A DNA stretch of 64,000 nt from assembly GCA_019636755.1 (NCBI GenBank), contig JAHBWZ010000007.1, positions 209,998-273,997 on the forward strand, given 5' to 3'. Each line of letters begins with the position of its first letter. The first letter of the stretch is position 1. Origin of the DNA: Phycisphaeraceae bacterium. GTDB taxonomy: Bacteria > Planctomycetota > Phycisphaerae > Phycisphaerales > SM1A02. This document shows, one piece after another, positions 47,201 through 54,189 of the stretch. The notes beneath the pieces are model-generated. The model ran no database searches, was not told where the DNA came from, and worked only from the letters and a program-made list of their open reading frames with translations. The position numbers and the translations under genes were made by a program.

Positions 47201-47906
47201 TCACGCTCATGACGATCGCCGCACCGGCAAAGCCGATGGTCGCGTGGCGCTGAACCGCCCCGGAGGCACGGCGGGAGTCGGGGACGCAATGCGGACCCGC
47301 CGGATGCAGGCGGTGAATGACACGACCGTGCATCTGCACGAGCGTGCCGGCGGCAAGCAGCAGGAACCCGCCCGCGGTATGCACCGCCATCGGAATGGCC
47401 GGCCCGATGGCTGAGAGTGCCGCGACGCCGTTGGCGTATCCGATGAGCGCGAGAATGCTGATGGTCCCGGTGACGAGCGCGGCACCCGCGCCGAGTCGGA
47501 ACCGCCAGCCGACCGAGGAACGTGCCGCGTGCAGTGCCACGGCCGCCAGCACGAAGCACGCGGCCGTGTTCGGCGCCATCCGGTTGGGGATGGCATGGCC
47601 TTCATCGAGGCGCGGTGTGAAGAGCAATCGATCAAGCGACAGGTCCAGGCCCGTCAGATCCCGGAGCATGCAGAGCGCGCCCATGCCGAAGGTGATCGCC
47701 ACGGAGAGGGTGCCGGCCCGCAGTCCCGCCTCGTCCCCCGGTGGCCGTGCCAGCGCCAGCAGGGCGCCGCCACAGAGCATGAAGCCGACCGCGGTGGCCG
47801 GGTTCATCGCCACCCAGGAGACATCGATGCGCTTGAGCGACTCCAGGCCCAGCGACCAGCCCAGCAGGACGATGGCGCCCAGCAGGATCACGCCCGCGGC
47901 GGCCAT
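44217..47906 (-). CDS. Hybrid sensor histidine kinase with two PAS and two receiver domains
   Basis: A 1229-residue kinase. The N-terminus is a membrane domain of about seven helices, then a helix near residue 200, a periplasmic or cytoplasmic helical sensor, and another helix near 400. Two PAS domains follow. HisKA has H701 (LAHMSHEIRTPLNG), and the HATPase ends in GGTGLGLAISKKL. The two receivers hold D991 (VVLIDHEMPG) and D1141 (LILMDCQMPKMDG). The start is uncertain; GTG codons at 47915 and 47933 are alternatives to the ATG at 47906. The frame upstream of them lacks homology. Confidence 0.9.
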   Translation of the reverse strand: MAAAGVILLGAIVLLGWSLGLESLKRIDVSWVAMNPATAVGFMLCGGALLALARPPGDEAGLRAGTLSVAITFGMGALCMLRDLTGLDLSLDRLLFTPRLDEGHAIPNRMAPNTAACFVLAAVALHAARSSVGWRFRLGAGAALVTGTISILALIGYANGVAALSAIGPAIPMAVHTAGGFLLLAAGTLVQMHGRVIHRLHPAGPHCVPDSRRASGAVQRHATIGFAGAAIVMSVIGTAAFLSLWHFMEDSHRDEQSRQIILRLEALGSAIRETEMARRGAGSAGSAPHPWPDERSLDAVHDRVAEVRSLAAGRPALLADLDRVESLIAAELPRTGTRTGVHPMHGVEASRPTADGSNGASALDDLRGAVQAMIRHEESALAARMVRRASGARTTVSIIAVGSVLGIGFVVFAGWVIRRDISGRLAAEYALRETQRQIGFLADAMPQVVWTANPDGRIVYYNSHWEAYSGLSVHETVAGGWAALLHPDDHDRTLAQWTVCLRTGDVHEIEHRFRRGSDGMYRWHLTRAIPRRDESGRIVEWVGTSTDIHDRRTGEERIRDLYDNAPCGYHSLDADGMFVEINSTELAWLGYEREEVVGVLHVTAVLTPESAERFRSGFPGFLDRGEAHGLEFEMLRRDGSTFPVLLNATALRDAEGRFLRTRSTLFDITERRRVERQYREARDAAEAASRAKSEFLAHMSHEIRTPLNGIVGMTELLLASDLTEQQRRYGMLARTSAQSLTSVINDILDFSKIEAGRLEIVPGDFNFHHALEDVVEMLAPSAARKGVELACQVHADVPMLVRTDSDRLRQILVNLVHNAIKFTDTGAIRVRATRERAAQDGVTIRVTVSDSGIGIPADRIDRLFKAFSQADASTTRHYGGTGLGLAISKKLVEMLGGEIGVVSEAGRGSTFWFTLPVIGITDREETSPARPDPASLRVLVVDDSAFQREVLLEHITSWGMAGDTVAACADVLDRLRSAAASGAPFHVVLIDHEMPGTDACEMAEAIREHRDVGAPALILLLPPDADPQVKHLDAMGFSGSMSKPVRQSQLFDGIVSAMSRRSAAGASMTAEEPAPVVRPVAAPPPQRASIGRVLVAEDNEINQVIATEMLTAAGYSVDVVADGEAAVAAAQSAPYDLILMDCQMPKMDGFDATREIRRLEQAGRIHSMRAGAAGRIPIVALTANAMKGDRERCLEAGMDGYASKPIRPADLLNTIEGAIRRDRPGASAA

Positions 47907-48263
47907 GCGCGCCACGATGCACGAGCGGCACACCGATGACTCGCAGGATGCGTAACAGGATGATCGCTGGTGGGTCAATGGAGGGCTCCCTGGACGCACA
48001 CACGCCGCGGAATGCGATCGATCGGAATCGTCGTATCGGCGCTTTCCGATCGGCGATTCATGGCTTCGGCGGCAGATCCGGCCGCGGCCGGTCGCCTGGA
48101 CCGGCGGCGCCGGATCGACGCAGGAAGTGCGCGGGGGAGGCCCCCTGAGCCGCCACGCGGCTCGGATCGTGCGAGAATGGCGGTTCCCGCCGGAACCGCG
48201 CCGGGGCGGTGCCCGCCCGCGGTTCGACGATCCCACCCCACCCCACCCCCGGGAGCACGCACG

Positions 48264-49556
48264 ATGTGGCCTGGACTCGATCTTCGACGGCGCGGCAGCG
48301 CGATCCTCGGGATGCTCGCCGCGGTGGCGACCGGCGCCTGTTCGGCGGACGATCCGAAGAACGGCGACCGGCCCGGCGGGGGCGGCGCGGCGGAGCGCGC
48401 AACGGAGCCGCCCCTCGACGACGCCGCAGTCGCTGTTCTGCACGGCGCCGACCGACTCGGGCTGGACCTCTACGGACACCTGCGAGCCGACCCCGGCAAC
48501 GTCCTCCTGTCACCGCTCAGCATCGCCATGGCGATGAACATGGCGCTGTCCGGCGCGCAGCACGACACGCGCGATGAGATGGCCCGGATCCTGCATCAGC
48601 GGCCCGATCGCGACGTGGTGGATCCGGCGAATCGCGCCATCCGGGCGCACGCCGCGCACCTGGACCGGCGCGACGGGATCTCGCTCCGCATCGCCAACGC
48701 GCTGTGCCTCACACGGGAGGGCGGGGCGGTGTCATCGGACTATCGAACCAGGCTGGCCGAGCACTACGCCGCCGGGATCTTCACGGCCACCGATGTCGAA
48801 CCCATCAACGCATGGGTCCGGGAGCAGACGCAGGGTCGGATCGACCGCCTCCTCGACAGCCTCGACCCCGCATCGGTGTGCGTGCTGCTCAATGCCGTCT
48901 GGTTCAAGGGCCTCTGGGTCGATCGCTTCGATCCGCAGATCACGGCGCCCGGCCCGTTTCACCGCGGTCCCGCGGACGTGGTCGAGGTTCCGATGATGCA
49001 GCGGACGGGGGACTGCAGGCTCCTGACCATGCACGACGCGTCGGCGATCGAACTGCCGTTCCGCGGCGGGGAACTGGCGATGGTGGTGATCCTGCCTGAG
49101 GCCCGGGGCGGGCTGGCCGCCCTGGAGGCATCGATGACCGCCGAGCGCGTGGAGCGCCTGCTCGCGGACCTCGCGGCGGCGCGCCCCGGCCAGGTCCTCC
49201 TGCGCCTGCCGCGATTCCGCATGCAGACGCGCACCAGCCTGCGCGACGCGTTCATCGCGCTCGGCATGGACCGTGCGTTCGCGCCCGATGCGGCCGACTT
49301 CGGCGCCATCGCCGGGCTGCCCGAGGCACCGGGGCTCTTCTTCATCTCGCAGATCCGGCACAGTGCGTTCCTCGAGGTCAACGAGGAGGGCAGCGAGGCC
49401 GCCGCCGCGACCGGCGTGGAGATTTCCATCACCTCGGCGCCGCTGGTGCGCGAGTTCATCGCCGATCATCCGTTCCTCTTCATGATCGTCGACCGCACGA
49501 CACGCTCGATCCTCTTCCTGGGCCGGCTGGCAGACCCGCTCCGGACCGGCGCGTAA
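48264..49556 (+). CDS. Secreted serpin (serine protease inhibitor family)
   Basis: A 430-residue protein with an N-terminal hydrophobic signal ending in VATGACSADD, possibly lipidated at the Cys. The serpin core includes NVLLSPLSIAMAMNMALSGA, LLNAVWFKGLW, FRGGELAMVVILPE and LRLPRFRMQT. The hinge EVNEEGSEAAAATGV has the small residues needed for loop insertion in inhibitory serpins, and HPFLFMIVDRTTRSILFLGR ends the fold. It probably inhibits proteases outside the cytoplasm. GGGAG lies before the ATG. Serpins are sporadic in bacteria. Confidence 0.92.
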   Translation: MWPGLDLRRRGSAILGMLAAVATGACSADDPKNGDRPGGGGAAERATEPPLDDAAVAVLHGADRLGLDLYGHLRADPGNVLLSPLSIAMAMNMALSGAQHDTRDEMARILHQRPDRDVVDPANRAIRAHAAHLDRRDGISLRIANALCLTREGGAVSSDYRTRLAEHYAAGIFTATDVEPINAWVREQTQGRIDRLLDSLDPASVCVLLNAVWFKGLWVDRFDPQITAPGPFHRGPADVVEVPMMQRTGDCRLLTMHDASAIELPFRGGELAMVVILPEARGGLAALEASMTAERVERLLADLAAARPGQVLLRLPRFRMQTRTSLRDAFIALGMDRAFAPDAADFGAIAGLPEAPGLFFISQIRHSAFLEVNEEGSEAAAATGVEISITSAPLVREFIADHPFLFMIVDRTTRSILFLGRLADPLRTGA

Positions 49557-49560
49557 CACC

Positions 49561-50085
49561 ATGGCAGATGACCGACACGAACCGGCGGAACCTCGCACAC
49601 TGAAGGCGATGTCACGACCCGCTGCGCCGCCACCGCCGCATGGGACACCCGCCGCCGGTGCGCCGGACGACCCGGTCGTTCCCGGCAGGCACGTGATCCG
49701 CGTCCGCTACTGCGAATGCGATCCGATGGGGTACGTCCATCACAGCGTGTACCCGATCTGGTTCGAGATGGGCCGGACGGAGTGCTGCCGCGCGACCGGA
49801 CTCAGCTACCGCGACATGGAGGCCGATGGCATCTTCCTGGTGGTCACCAGGCTGGAGGTCCGTTTCCACCTGCCCGCCCGATACGACGACGAACTCCTGC
49901 TGGAGACCACGCTGGACCGCATCACGCGAGTGCGCCTGGAGCACGCCTACCGGCTCTCGCGCGACGGCATCCTGCTGACCACCGGCACCACCAGCGTCGC
50001 ATGCATCGACCGCAGCGGCCGGCCCCGGATGCTGCCGGATCACCTGCTCGCCGACCTGTCGCGCACGTCGCCCACCGGTCCCTGA
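49561..50085 (+). CDS. Hotdog-fold acyl-CoA thioesterase (YbgC/FadM type)
   Basis: A 174-residue thioesterase. HVIRVRYCECDPMGYVHHSV, then YPIWFEMGRTE, is the 4HBT signature, and the Asp in CDPMGYVHH is the usual catalytic residue. It hydrolyses short- or medium-chain acyl-CoA. The N-terminal 45 residues are Pro/Ala-rich. Start options are the ATG at 49561, 4 nt after the serpin stop, and the ATG at 49609, which has CACACT 7 nt before it. Confidence 0.85.
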   Translation: MADDRHEPAEPRTLKAMSRPAAPPPPHGTPAAGAPDDPVVPGRHVIRVRYCECDPMGYVHHSVYPIWFEMGRTECCRATGLSYRDMEADGIFLVVTRLEVRFHLPARYDDELLLETTLDRITRVRLEHAYRLSRDGILLTTGTTSVACIDRSGRPRMLPDHLLADLSRTSPTGP

Positions 50086-50137
50086 GCCGGACGACCCGGC
50101 ATCGCGCTGCCGGGCGGATCCGGCGCCCCGGCAGTGC

Positions 50138-50143
50138 TATCCT
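50138..50143 (+). promoter_or_regulatory. Extended -10 (TGC-TATCCT) upstream of the HglS-like gene
   Basis: TATCCT with TG one base upstream makes an extended -10. Its transcript would have a leader of about 100 nt before the ATG at 50253. Confidence 0.4.
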
Positions 50144-50252
50144 CACCGCCTCGCGCCGCGCCGCACTGCCCGGCGGCGCCCGCGCCGGCACCCGCCGGCG
50201 CCGGAGGAGAGAGACGGCCGAGTTCACCCCCTTGCCGACCCACGCCAGCGCC

Positions 50253-51983
50253 ATGCGTACGCCCCTCGTCGATCGGATCGAAATGCAGCACCGCCTCTTC
50301 GGCGAACTCTCCCGGATGTTCGGACAGGAGGTCCCGCTCTATGACAGGTCGCTGCTGGTCAACCGCGTCTGCAACCGTGTCGTGTGCGACCTCCTGGCCG
50401 CCGTCCACACCGGCTTCTCCATCTCCGATGAGCAGCTCGAACGCACGGGCGGCGAGCGCCACGGCGCCATCCGTATCGGCAGCCCGGTCGAATACCGGTG
50501 GATCGCCCGCTTCTTCGACGCCTTCGCGATGGAGCCGCACAACTACTACGACATGTCGAACGTCGGCGCGAAGAGCCAGCCGATCGTCGCCACCGCGTTC
50601 CGCTCCGCGTTCGACCCGGAGCACCGGGTCTTCTGCTCCCTGCTCATGACGGACTACTTCGATCCGGAGACGAAGGCGCGGATCGACGCACTGATCGCCG
50701 GGCGCTCGGTCTTCACCGACCGGGCGAAGTCACTCATCGAGACGCACGAGCGGCAGGGCGGACTGGACCGGAACGATGCCGATGCCCTCATCCGCGAGGG
50801 CGTGGACCGCATCTTCCGGTGGACCGGTACCGCGCGCGATCACCGCCTCTACCAGGACCTGTGCCGCAGCGGCTTCAGGATCGCCGCGGACATCGCGTGT
50901 TTCGAGTCGCACCACCTCAACCACCTGACGCCGAATACCCTCTGCATCGACCTCTACACCACGGCGATGAAGTTCTGCATGGGCGAACTGGACGAGGCGG
51001 AGTTCCACCGCCGGGGGGCGCGCGCGATCGAGCGGCTCCTGGCCTCGACCGATCGCGACATGATGCGCCTCTTCTTCCGGCACCTCTCCCCGGAGGAGAT
51101 CGACGCGTTCGGCGCAGGCACCGTCGCGCGGGCGGAGATCGAACGGCGCACGACCGACCTCGCGCAGCGGCTGCGGCAGGAGGACCTGGATCTCACCGGC
51201 CTCAGGCACGCCGGGTTCAAGGACGCCACGGAGGGACCGCCGTACGACACGCCCATCTTCCTCCGGCAGGATGCCTATCGCGCCCTGACGGAGCCCGTCC
51301 GGTTCCGCGAGGCCGGCGGCGGAACCGTGGACGCCACGCACACCGCGCGATTCGGCGAGATCGAGCAGCGCTTCTACGCCGCCACGCCAGCCGGCCGCGC
51401 GCTTTACGACCGCTGTCTCGCGGAAGCGGAGACGATGCGCGAGCGCGAACTGTCGCTGGTGCATCACACCTTCGCGTCCACCGAGGAGGCGTACGTCCGC
51501 GCCTTCGCGCCGATTCCGAAGACGCTCGCGGAACTGCGCCGACAGCGGCTGGTCTACGCCCGCTGGACGCCCACCGCCGCCGGGCTGGCCGCGGCACCGC
51601 TGGACGGCGCGATCACGGAGATCGACCGCCTGGTCGAACTGGGGTACGCCCGCGTCGAGGGCGTGCGCTACGAGGACTTCCTGCCCGTCAGCGCGGCCGG
51701 CATCTTCGCGTCGAACCTCAGCCAGTACGGGACGAAGTCCACCGCGGACACGCGGCCGGTCTACACGAGGGCGATGCTGGAGGAGATCCTCGGCCGGCCG
51801 ATCATCGATGCGGACGCCGTCTACCGGGCCATCGAGGCGACCTCGCTGCGCGACACGTGGTCCCGCCTCGGCGTGCTCGATCATGTCCCGGCCGCCGAGC
51901 GGGACGCGGTCGAGCGTGCGATCGAGGCCGGCGGGCGCCTCGGCGCCACACGGACACCGGCACCCGTCGCCGCCGCCTCCTGA
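50253..51983 (+). CDS. 2-oxoadipate dioxygenase/decarboxylase homologue (DUF1338, HglS/YdcJ)
   Basis: A 576-residue member of the VOC-like DUF1338 family, in which HglS oxidises 2-oxoadipate to 2-hydroxyglutarate in D-lysine catabolism. The metal-ligand regions are visible as ACFESHHLNHLTPNTLCIDL (His), FRHLSPEEIDAFG and the PVSAAGIFASNLSQ end. FKDATEGPPYDTPIFLRQDA is a family block, although the substrate Arg/Ser residues cannot be confirmed by eye. The ATG at 50253 fits the family N-terminus. It could act in lysine or a related dicarboxylate pathway. Confidence 0.82.
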   Translation: MRTPLVDRIEMQHRLFGELSRMFGQEVPLYDRSLLVNRVCNRVVCDLLAAVHTGFSISDEQLERTGGERHGAIRIGSPVEYRWIARFFDAFAMEPHNYYDMSNVGAKSQPIVATAFRSAFDPEHRVFCSLLMTDYFDPETKARIDALIAGRSVFTDRAKSLIETHERQGGLDRNDADALIREGVDRIFRWTGTARDHRLYQDLCRSGFRIAADIACFESHHLNHLTPNTLCIDLYTTAMKFCMGELDEAEFHRRGARAIERLLASTDRDMMRLFFRHLSPEEIDAFGAGTVARAEIERRTTDLAQRLRQEDLDLTGLRHAGFKDATEGPPYDTPIFLRQDAYRALTEPVRFREAGGGTVDATHTARFGEIEQRFYAATPAGRALYDRCLAEAETMRERELSLVHHTFASTEEAYVRAFAPIPKTLAELRRQRLVYARWTPTAAGLAAAPLDGAITEIDRLVELGYARVEGVRYEDFLPVSAAGIFASNLSQYGTKSTADTRPVYTRAMLEEILGRPIIDADAVYRAIEATSLRDTWSRLGVLDHVPAAERDAVERAIEAGGRLGATRTPAPVAAAS

Positions 51984-52127
51984 CACCCGCCCGGTCACGC
52001 CCGCCCGGTCGCGCCGGCGGCCGGTTCGACCCGCGCCCGCACAGACACGGCGCGGAATCCGCGATCATGCCGCGGCACCACGCCCGGTCGCGCGTTCACA
52101 CCGGCCCCCCTCCAGGAGTCCGACGCC

Positions 52128-52682
52128 ATGCACGTCTCCGTCGATCCGGACCACCTCCGGCGGACCTTCGCACGATTCGCGGAGGACGCCGTCTTCGCCG
52201 AGAGCCGCCGCGCCGTGGAAGCGGGGCGTCTGCCGGTGGAGATGTTCCAGGCGCTCTCGCTTCAGCCCGGCCTGCTGGATGCGTTCACCGCCATCAGCCG
52301 CGGCGTGTACCCGGGCGGCCTGGTGGAGCGCGAGGTCAAGGAGATCATCATCCTGGAGGCGTCCACGCGGAACCGCTGCCAGTTCTGCACCGCGTCCCAC
52401 GTGGCGATGTGCCGCGCGCTGGGCATGGCGGATGAGCCGCTGAACCTGCTCAGCGGCGAGGACCGGCTCTCGCGCCGGCAGCAGCACGCCCTCGCGCTCA
52501 CGCGCGCCGTGATGACCGACTCCAACGCCGTCCCGCCGTCCGTCTTCGACGCCCTGCGCACCGTGTTCACCGAGCCGGAGATCGTGGAACTGGTCTTCAT
52601 GATCGGCTTCATCAACTGCCTCAACCTGTTCAACAACACGCTGGGCATCCGCTACCACGGCGAGTATCCGGACCCGGCCTGA
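52128..52682 (+). CDS. AhpD/carboxymuconolactone decarboxylase-like protein
   Basis: A 184-residue helical protein with the C84-x-x-C87-x3-H91 motif (NRCQFCTASHVAMC), the redox site of AhpD-type peroxidase partners, followed by the typical helices (VELVFMIGFINCLNLFNN). Members reduce peroxides through lipoyl partners or have other roles; here the specific role is not shown. It is co-directional with the HglS-like gene. Confidence 0.88.
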   Translation: MHVSVDPDHLRRTFARFAEDAVFAESRRAVEAGRLPVEMFQALSLQPGLLDAFTAISRGVYPGGLVEREVKEIIILEASTRNRCQFCTASHVAMCRALGMADEPLNLLSGEDRLSRRQQHALALTRAVMTDSNAVPPSVFDALRTVFTEPEIVELVFMIGFINCLNLFNNTLGIRYHGEYPDPA

Positions 52683-52716
52683 CCGGCGCCGCCGACACCG
52701 ACCGGCCGGATGAACA

Positions 52717-52746
52717 GACGGAGGACGGAGGACGGACGGACGGACG
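52717..52746. repeat. Short tandem repeats at the island edge
   Basis: Two copies of GACGGAG followed by four GGAC units. They are short, low-complexity repeats at the edge where core genes stop. Confidence 0.6.
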
Positions 52747-52932
52747 CGCCAGCGAGGCGCGAGGGGCCGGCGACGCGCCAGTTGATGCGGGCCCGACAAC
52801 CATGCCCTTCGACTCGCCCGCTGAATGCGCTCGCTGGGCAGGTTCGCGACTGGCTCGGGACTCGCTCAGGACATTCGACCCGGCCCCGCTCCCCCGTGCC
52901 GCCGGAAGCAAGTGCCCTGCCATGAGCGAGGC

Positions 52933-52958
52933 CCGCCCTGAGCGCAGTCGAAGGGCGG
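52933..52958. repeat. REP-like palindrome
   Basis: CCGCCCT, 12 nt including GAGCGCAGTCG, then AGGGCGG: a hairpin of the widespread CCCTTCGACTGCGCTCAGGG type. Nearby partial copies (CTTCGACTCGCCCGCTGAAT at 52807, CTCGCTCAGGACATTCGAC at 52861) suggest decayed members of the same family. Confidence 0.65.
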
Positions 52959-52970
52959 GGCCGAGTCGAA

Positions 52971-52995
52971 TGGAGCCGGGGGGATTCGAACCCCC
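52971..52995 (-). other. Fragment of a tmRNA or tRNA 3' end, probable integration site
   Basis: The reverse strand reads GGGGGTTCGAATCCCCC, a perfect T-arm, then CGGCTCC and A, a 3' acceptor strand with discriminator. The matching 5' acceptor strand GGAGCCG was not found within 400 nt, so the gene is incomplete. CGGCTCCA is the usual tmRNA ending. Such ends are standard attachment sites for integrases. The reading EPGGFEPPG here is the well-known spurious translation of such ends. Confidence 0.5.
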
Positions 52996-53090
52996 GGGCG
53001 CTTGGCGAATCTCGCGGAGATCGTGCGAGTTCGGCGAAACGCGCAGCGCCAGGCGCAGCGCGGTCTGCACCGGGGCCAACGCAGGGCGCA

Positions 53091-53258
53091 GGATCAGGGC
53101 CAACGGGTAGCCACGTTTCGCCCACGTCGCGGCCTGGAGCAGATTGCGGCAACGGCCCGGCCGACACCGACCTCGCCCAATTGGTGGCGGCGTGGGCGGG
53201 CCTGCCGCCGGCGGTCCGCAAGCAGATCCTCGAGGCGGCCCGCCCGGCCGAGACTTGA
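53091..53258 (+). pseudogene. Remnant of an integrase-associated C-terminal tail
   Basis: One forward frame ends with DTDLAQLVAAWAGLPPAVRK, then QILEAARPAET and a TGA at 53256-53258. This DLAxLVAAWxxLPxxxRxxIL pattern resembles the tail of integrase/recombinase genes or the ORF following them in planctomycete mobile elements. No catalytic domain or start codon is present. It is immediately beside the attachment-like RNA end. Confidence 0.4.
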
Positions 53259-53314
53259 CGTTTGTGCGCCATCAGGGTGGAAAACCACCCCTGATTGCCC
53301 CGAAACGTCAAGTC
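53252..53314. repeat. Nested palindrome
   Basis: A perfect 12-bp outer stem (GACTTGACGTTT with AAACGTCAAGTC) encloses an internal loop and an inner stem (ATCAGGGTGG with CCACCCCTGAT, one bulge) closed by AAAA. The total is 63 nt. It begins inside the last codons of the integrase-tail remnant. It could be a terminator, a transposon or gene-cassette end, or a recombination site. Confidence 0.7.
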
Positions 53315-53349
53315 CACCACGGTGCCGAGGCGCTTGGAATACCCGAGTA

Positions 53350-53368
53350 GATTCGCCCCGAACGCGAA
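53350..53368. promoter_or_regulatory. Inverted repeat, possible AbiEi operator
   Basis: ATTCGC-CCCGAAC-GCGAAT lies upstream of the abiE pair. AbiEi antitoxins repress their own promoters through inverted repeats, but the assignment is positional. Confidence 0.3.
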
Positions 53369-53395
53369 TTCTGGCGACAATACCAATCTCGACCG

Positions 53396-53424
53396 CTGGA
53401 CCTGCTTGGAATCGACGATAGACT
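53396..53424 (+). promoter_or_regulatory. Promoter of the abiE operon
   Basis: TGGACC at 53396-53401, a 17-nt spacer and TAGACT at 53419-53424, ending 6 nt before the ATG at 53431. The mRNA is probably leaderless, as at many core genes. Confidence 0.45.
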
Positions 53425-53430
53425 TCGCAC

Positions 53431-54189
53431 ATGGAGCGAACTTCGAGGCCAAGTCCAATCAGGCGGCTGCTCCACGGGGTCCCCCGTGGCACGCCCTTGG
53501 ACCTTGCCGACCTCGCCGAGCACGGCGTGGACGCCAAGGCGGCGTCGTTCTACGCGCGGAGGGGCTGGCTCGTCCGTGTCGGCCAAGGGGTGTACGCGCT
53601 GCCTGGCGACGAGGTCACCGCGCTCAGCGCGGTGCGACTGCTCCAGTGCCGGGTCGAAGGGCTCCACGTCGGCGGCAAGAGCGCGCTCGCGCTGCACGGG
53701 GTTCGGCACAACCTCGCGGTGCGCGAGACCCTCGTCCTGTGGGCGGACCAGCGCTTCACGTTGCCGAAGTGGTTCGCCACTCGATTCCCCGCGCGCGCGG
53801 TGTTCGCAGCGCTGTTCGACGCGCTCGATCCCGATCTCGCGCGCAAGACCCTCTCGACGCCACCCGGCGTGCTCGACGGTCTCCATGTCTCCACCCCCGA
53901 GCGGGCCGCGCTCGAGATGCTCTACGAAGTCGGCACCCACGAATCGCTCGACGAATCGCGCGGCGTGTTCGAAGGTCTGCGCAACCTGCGCACCGATGTT
54001 CTGGGCAAGCTCCTCGCCGCGTGCACGAGCGTGAAGGCGGTGCGGCTCTTCCTCGCCTGGTCGCGCGAGACGGGGCTCGTCGATGTGGACGCGCTTCGCG
54101 AGCGCTTCGACCTCCGCGTCGGCAGCGCGTCGCGATGGGTGAACCGACTGCCCGACGGCACGCTGCTGCTCCTCAAGCCCTATGGATAA
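53431..54189 (+). CDS. abiEi: AbiEi-type antitoxin of a type IV toxin-antitoxin pair
   Basis: A 252-residue protein with an N-terminal winged HTH (GTPLDLADLAEHGVDAKAAS, then RRGWLVRVGQGVYALPGDEV) and the AbiEi C-terminal antitoxin domain (LHVGGKSALALHGVRHNL, then LHVSTPERAALEMLYEV). It represses the operon and counters the AbiEii toxin. It overlaps the toxin gene by 8 nt. Many Glu-Leu pairs use GAG, whereas core genes prefer GAA in that context, a sign of transfer. Confidence 0.88.
   Translation: MERTSRPSPIRRLLHGVPRGTPLDLADLAEHGVDAKAASFYARRGWLVRVGQGVYALPGDEVTALSAVRLLQCRVEGLHVGGKSALALHGVRHNLAVRETLVLWADQRFTLPKWFATRFPARAVFAALFDALDPDLARKTLSTPPGVLDGLHVSTPERAALEMLYEVGTHESLDESRGVFEGLRNLRTDVLGKLLAACTSVKAVRLFLAWSRETGLVDVDALRERFDLRVGSASRWVNRLPDGTLLLLKPYG

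Noticed and set aside
52802..53110. Frame reading SRMEPGGFEPPGAWRISRR
   Set aside because: This is the familiar false translation of a tRNA/tmRNA 3' end.
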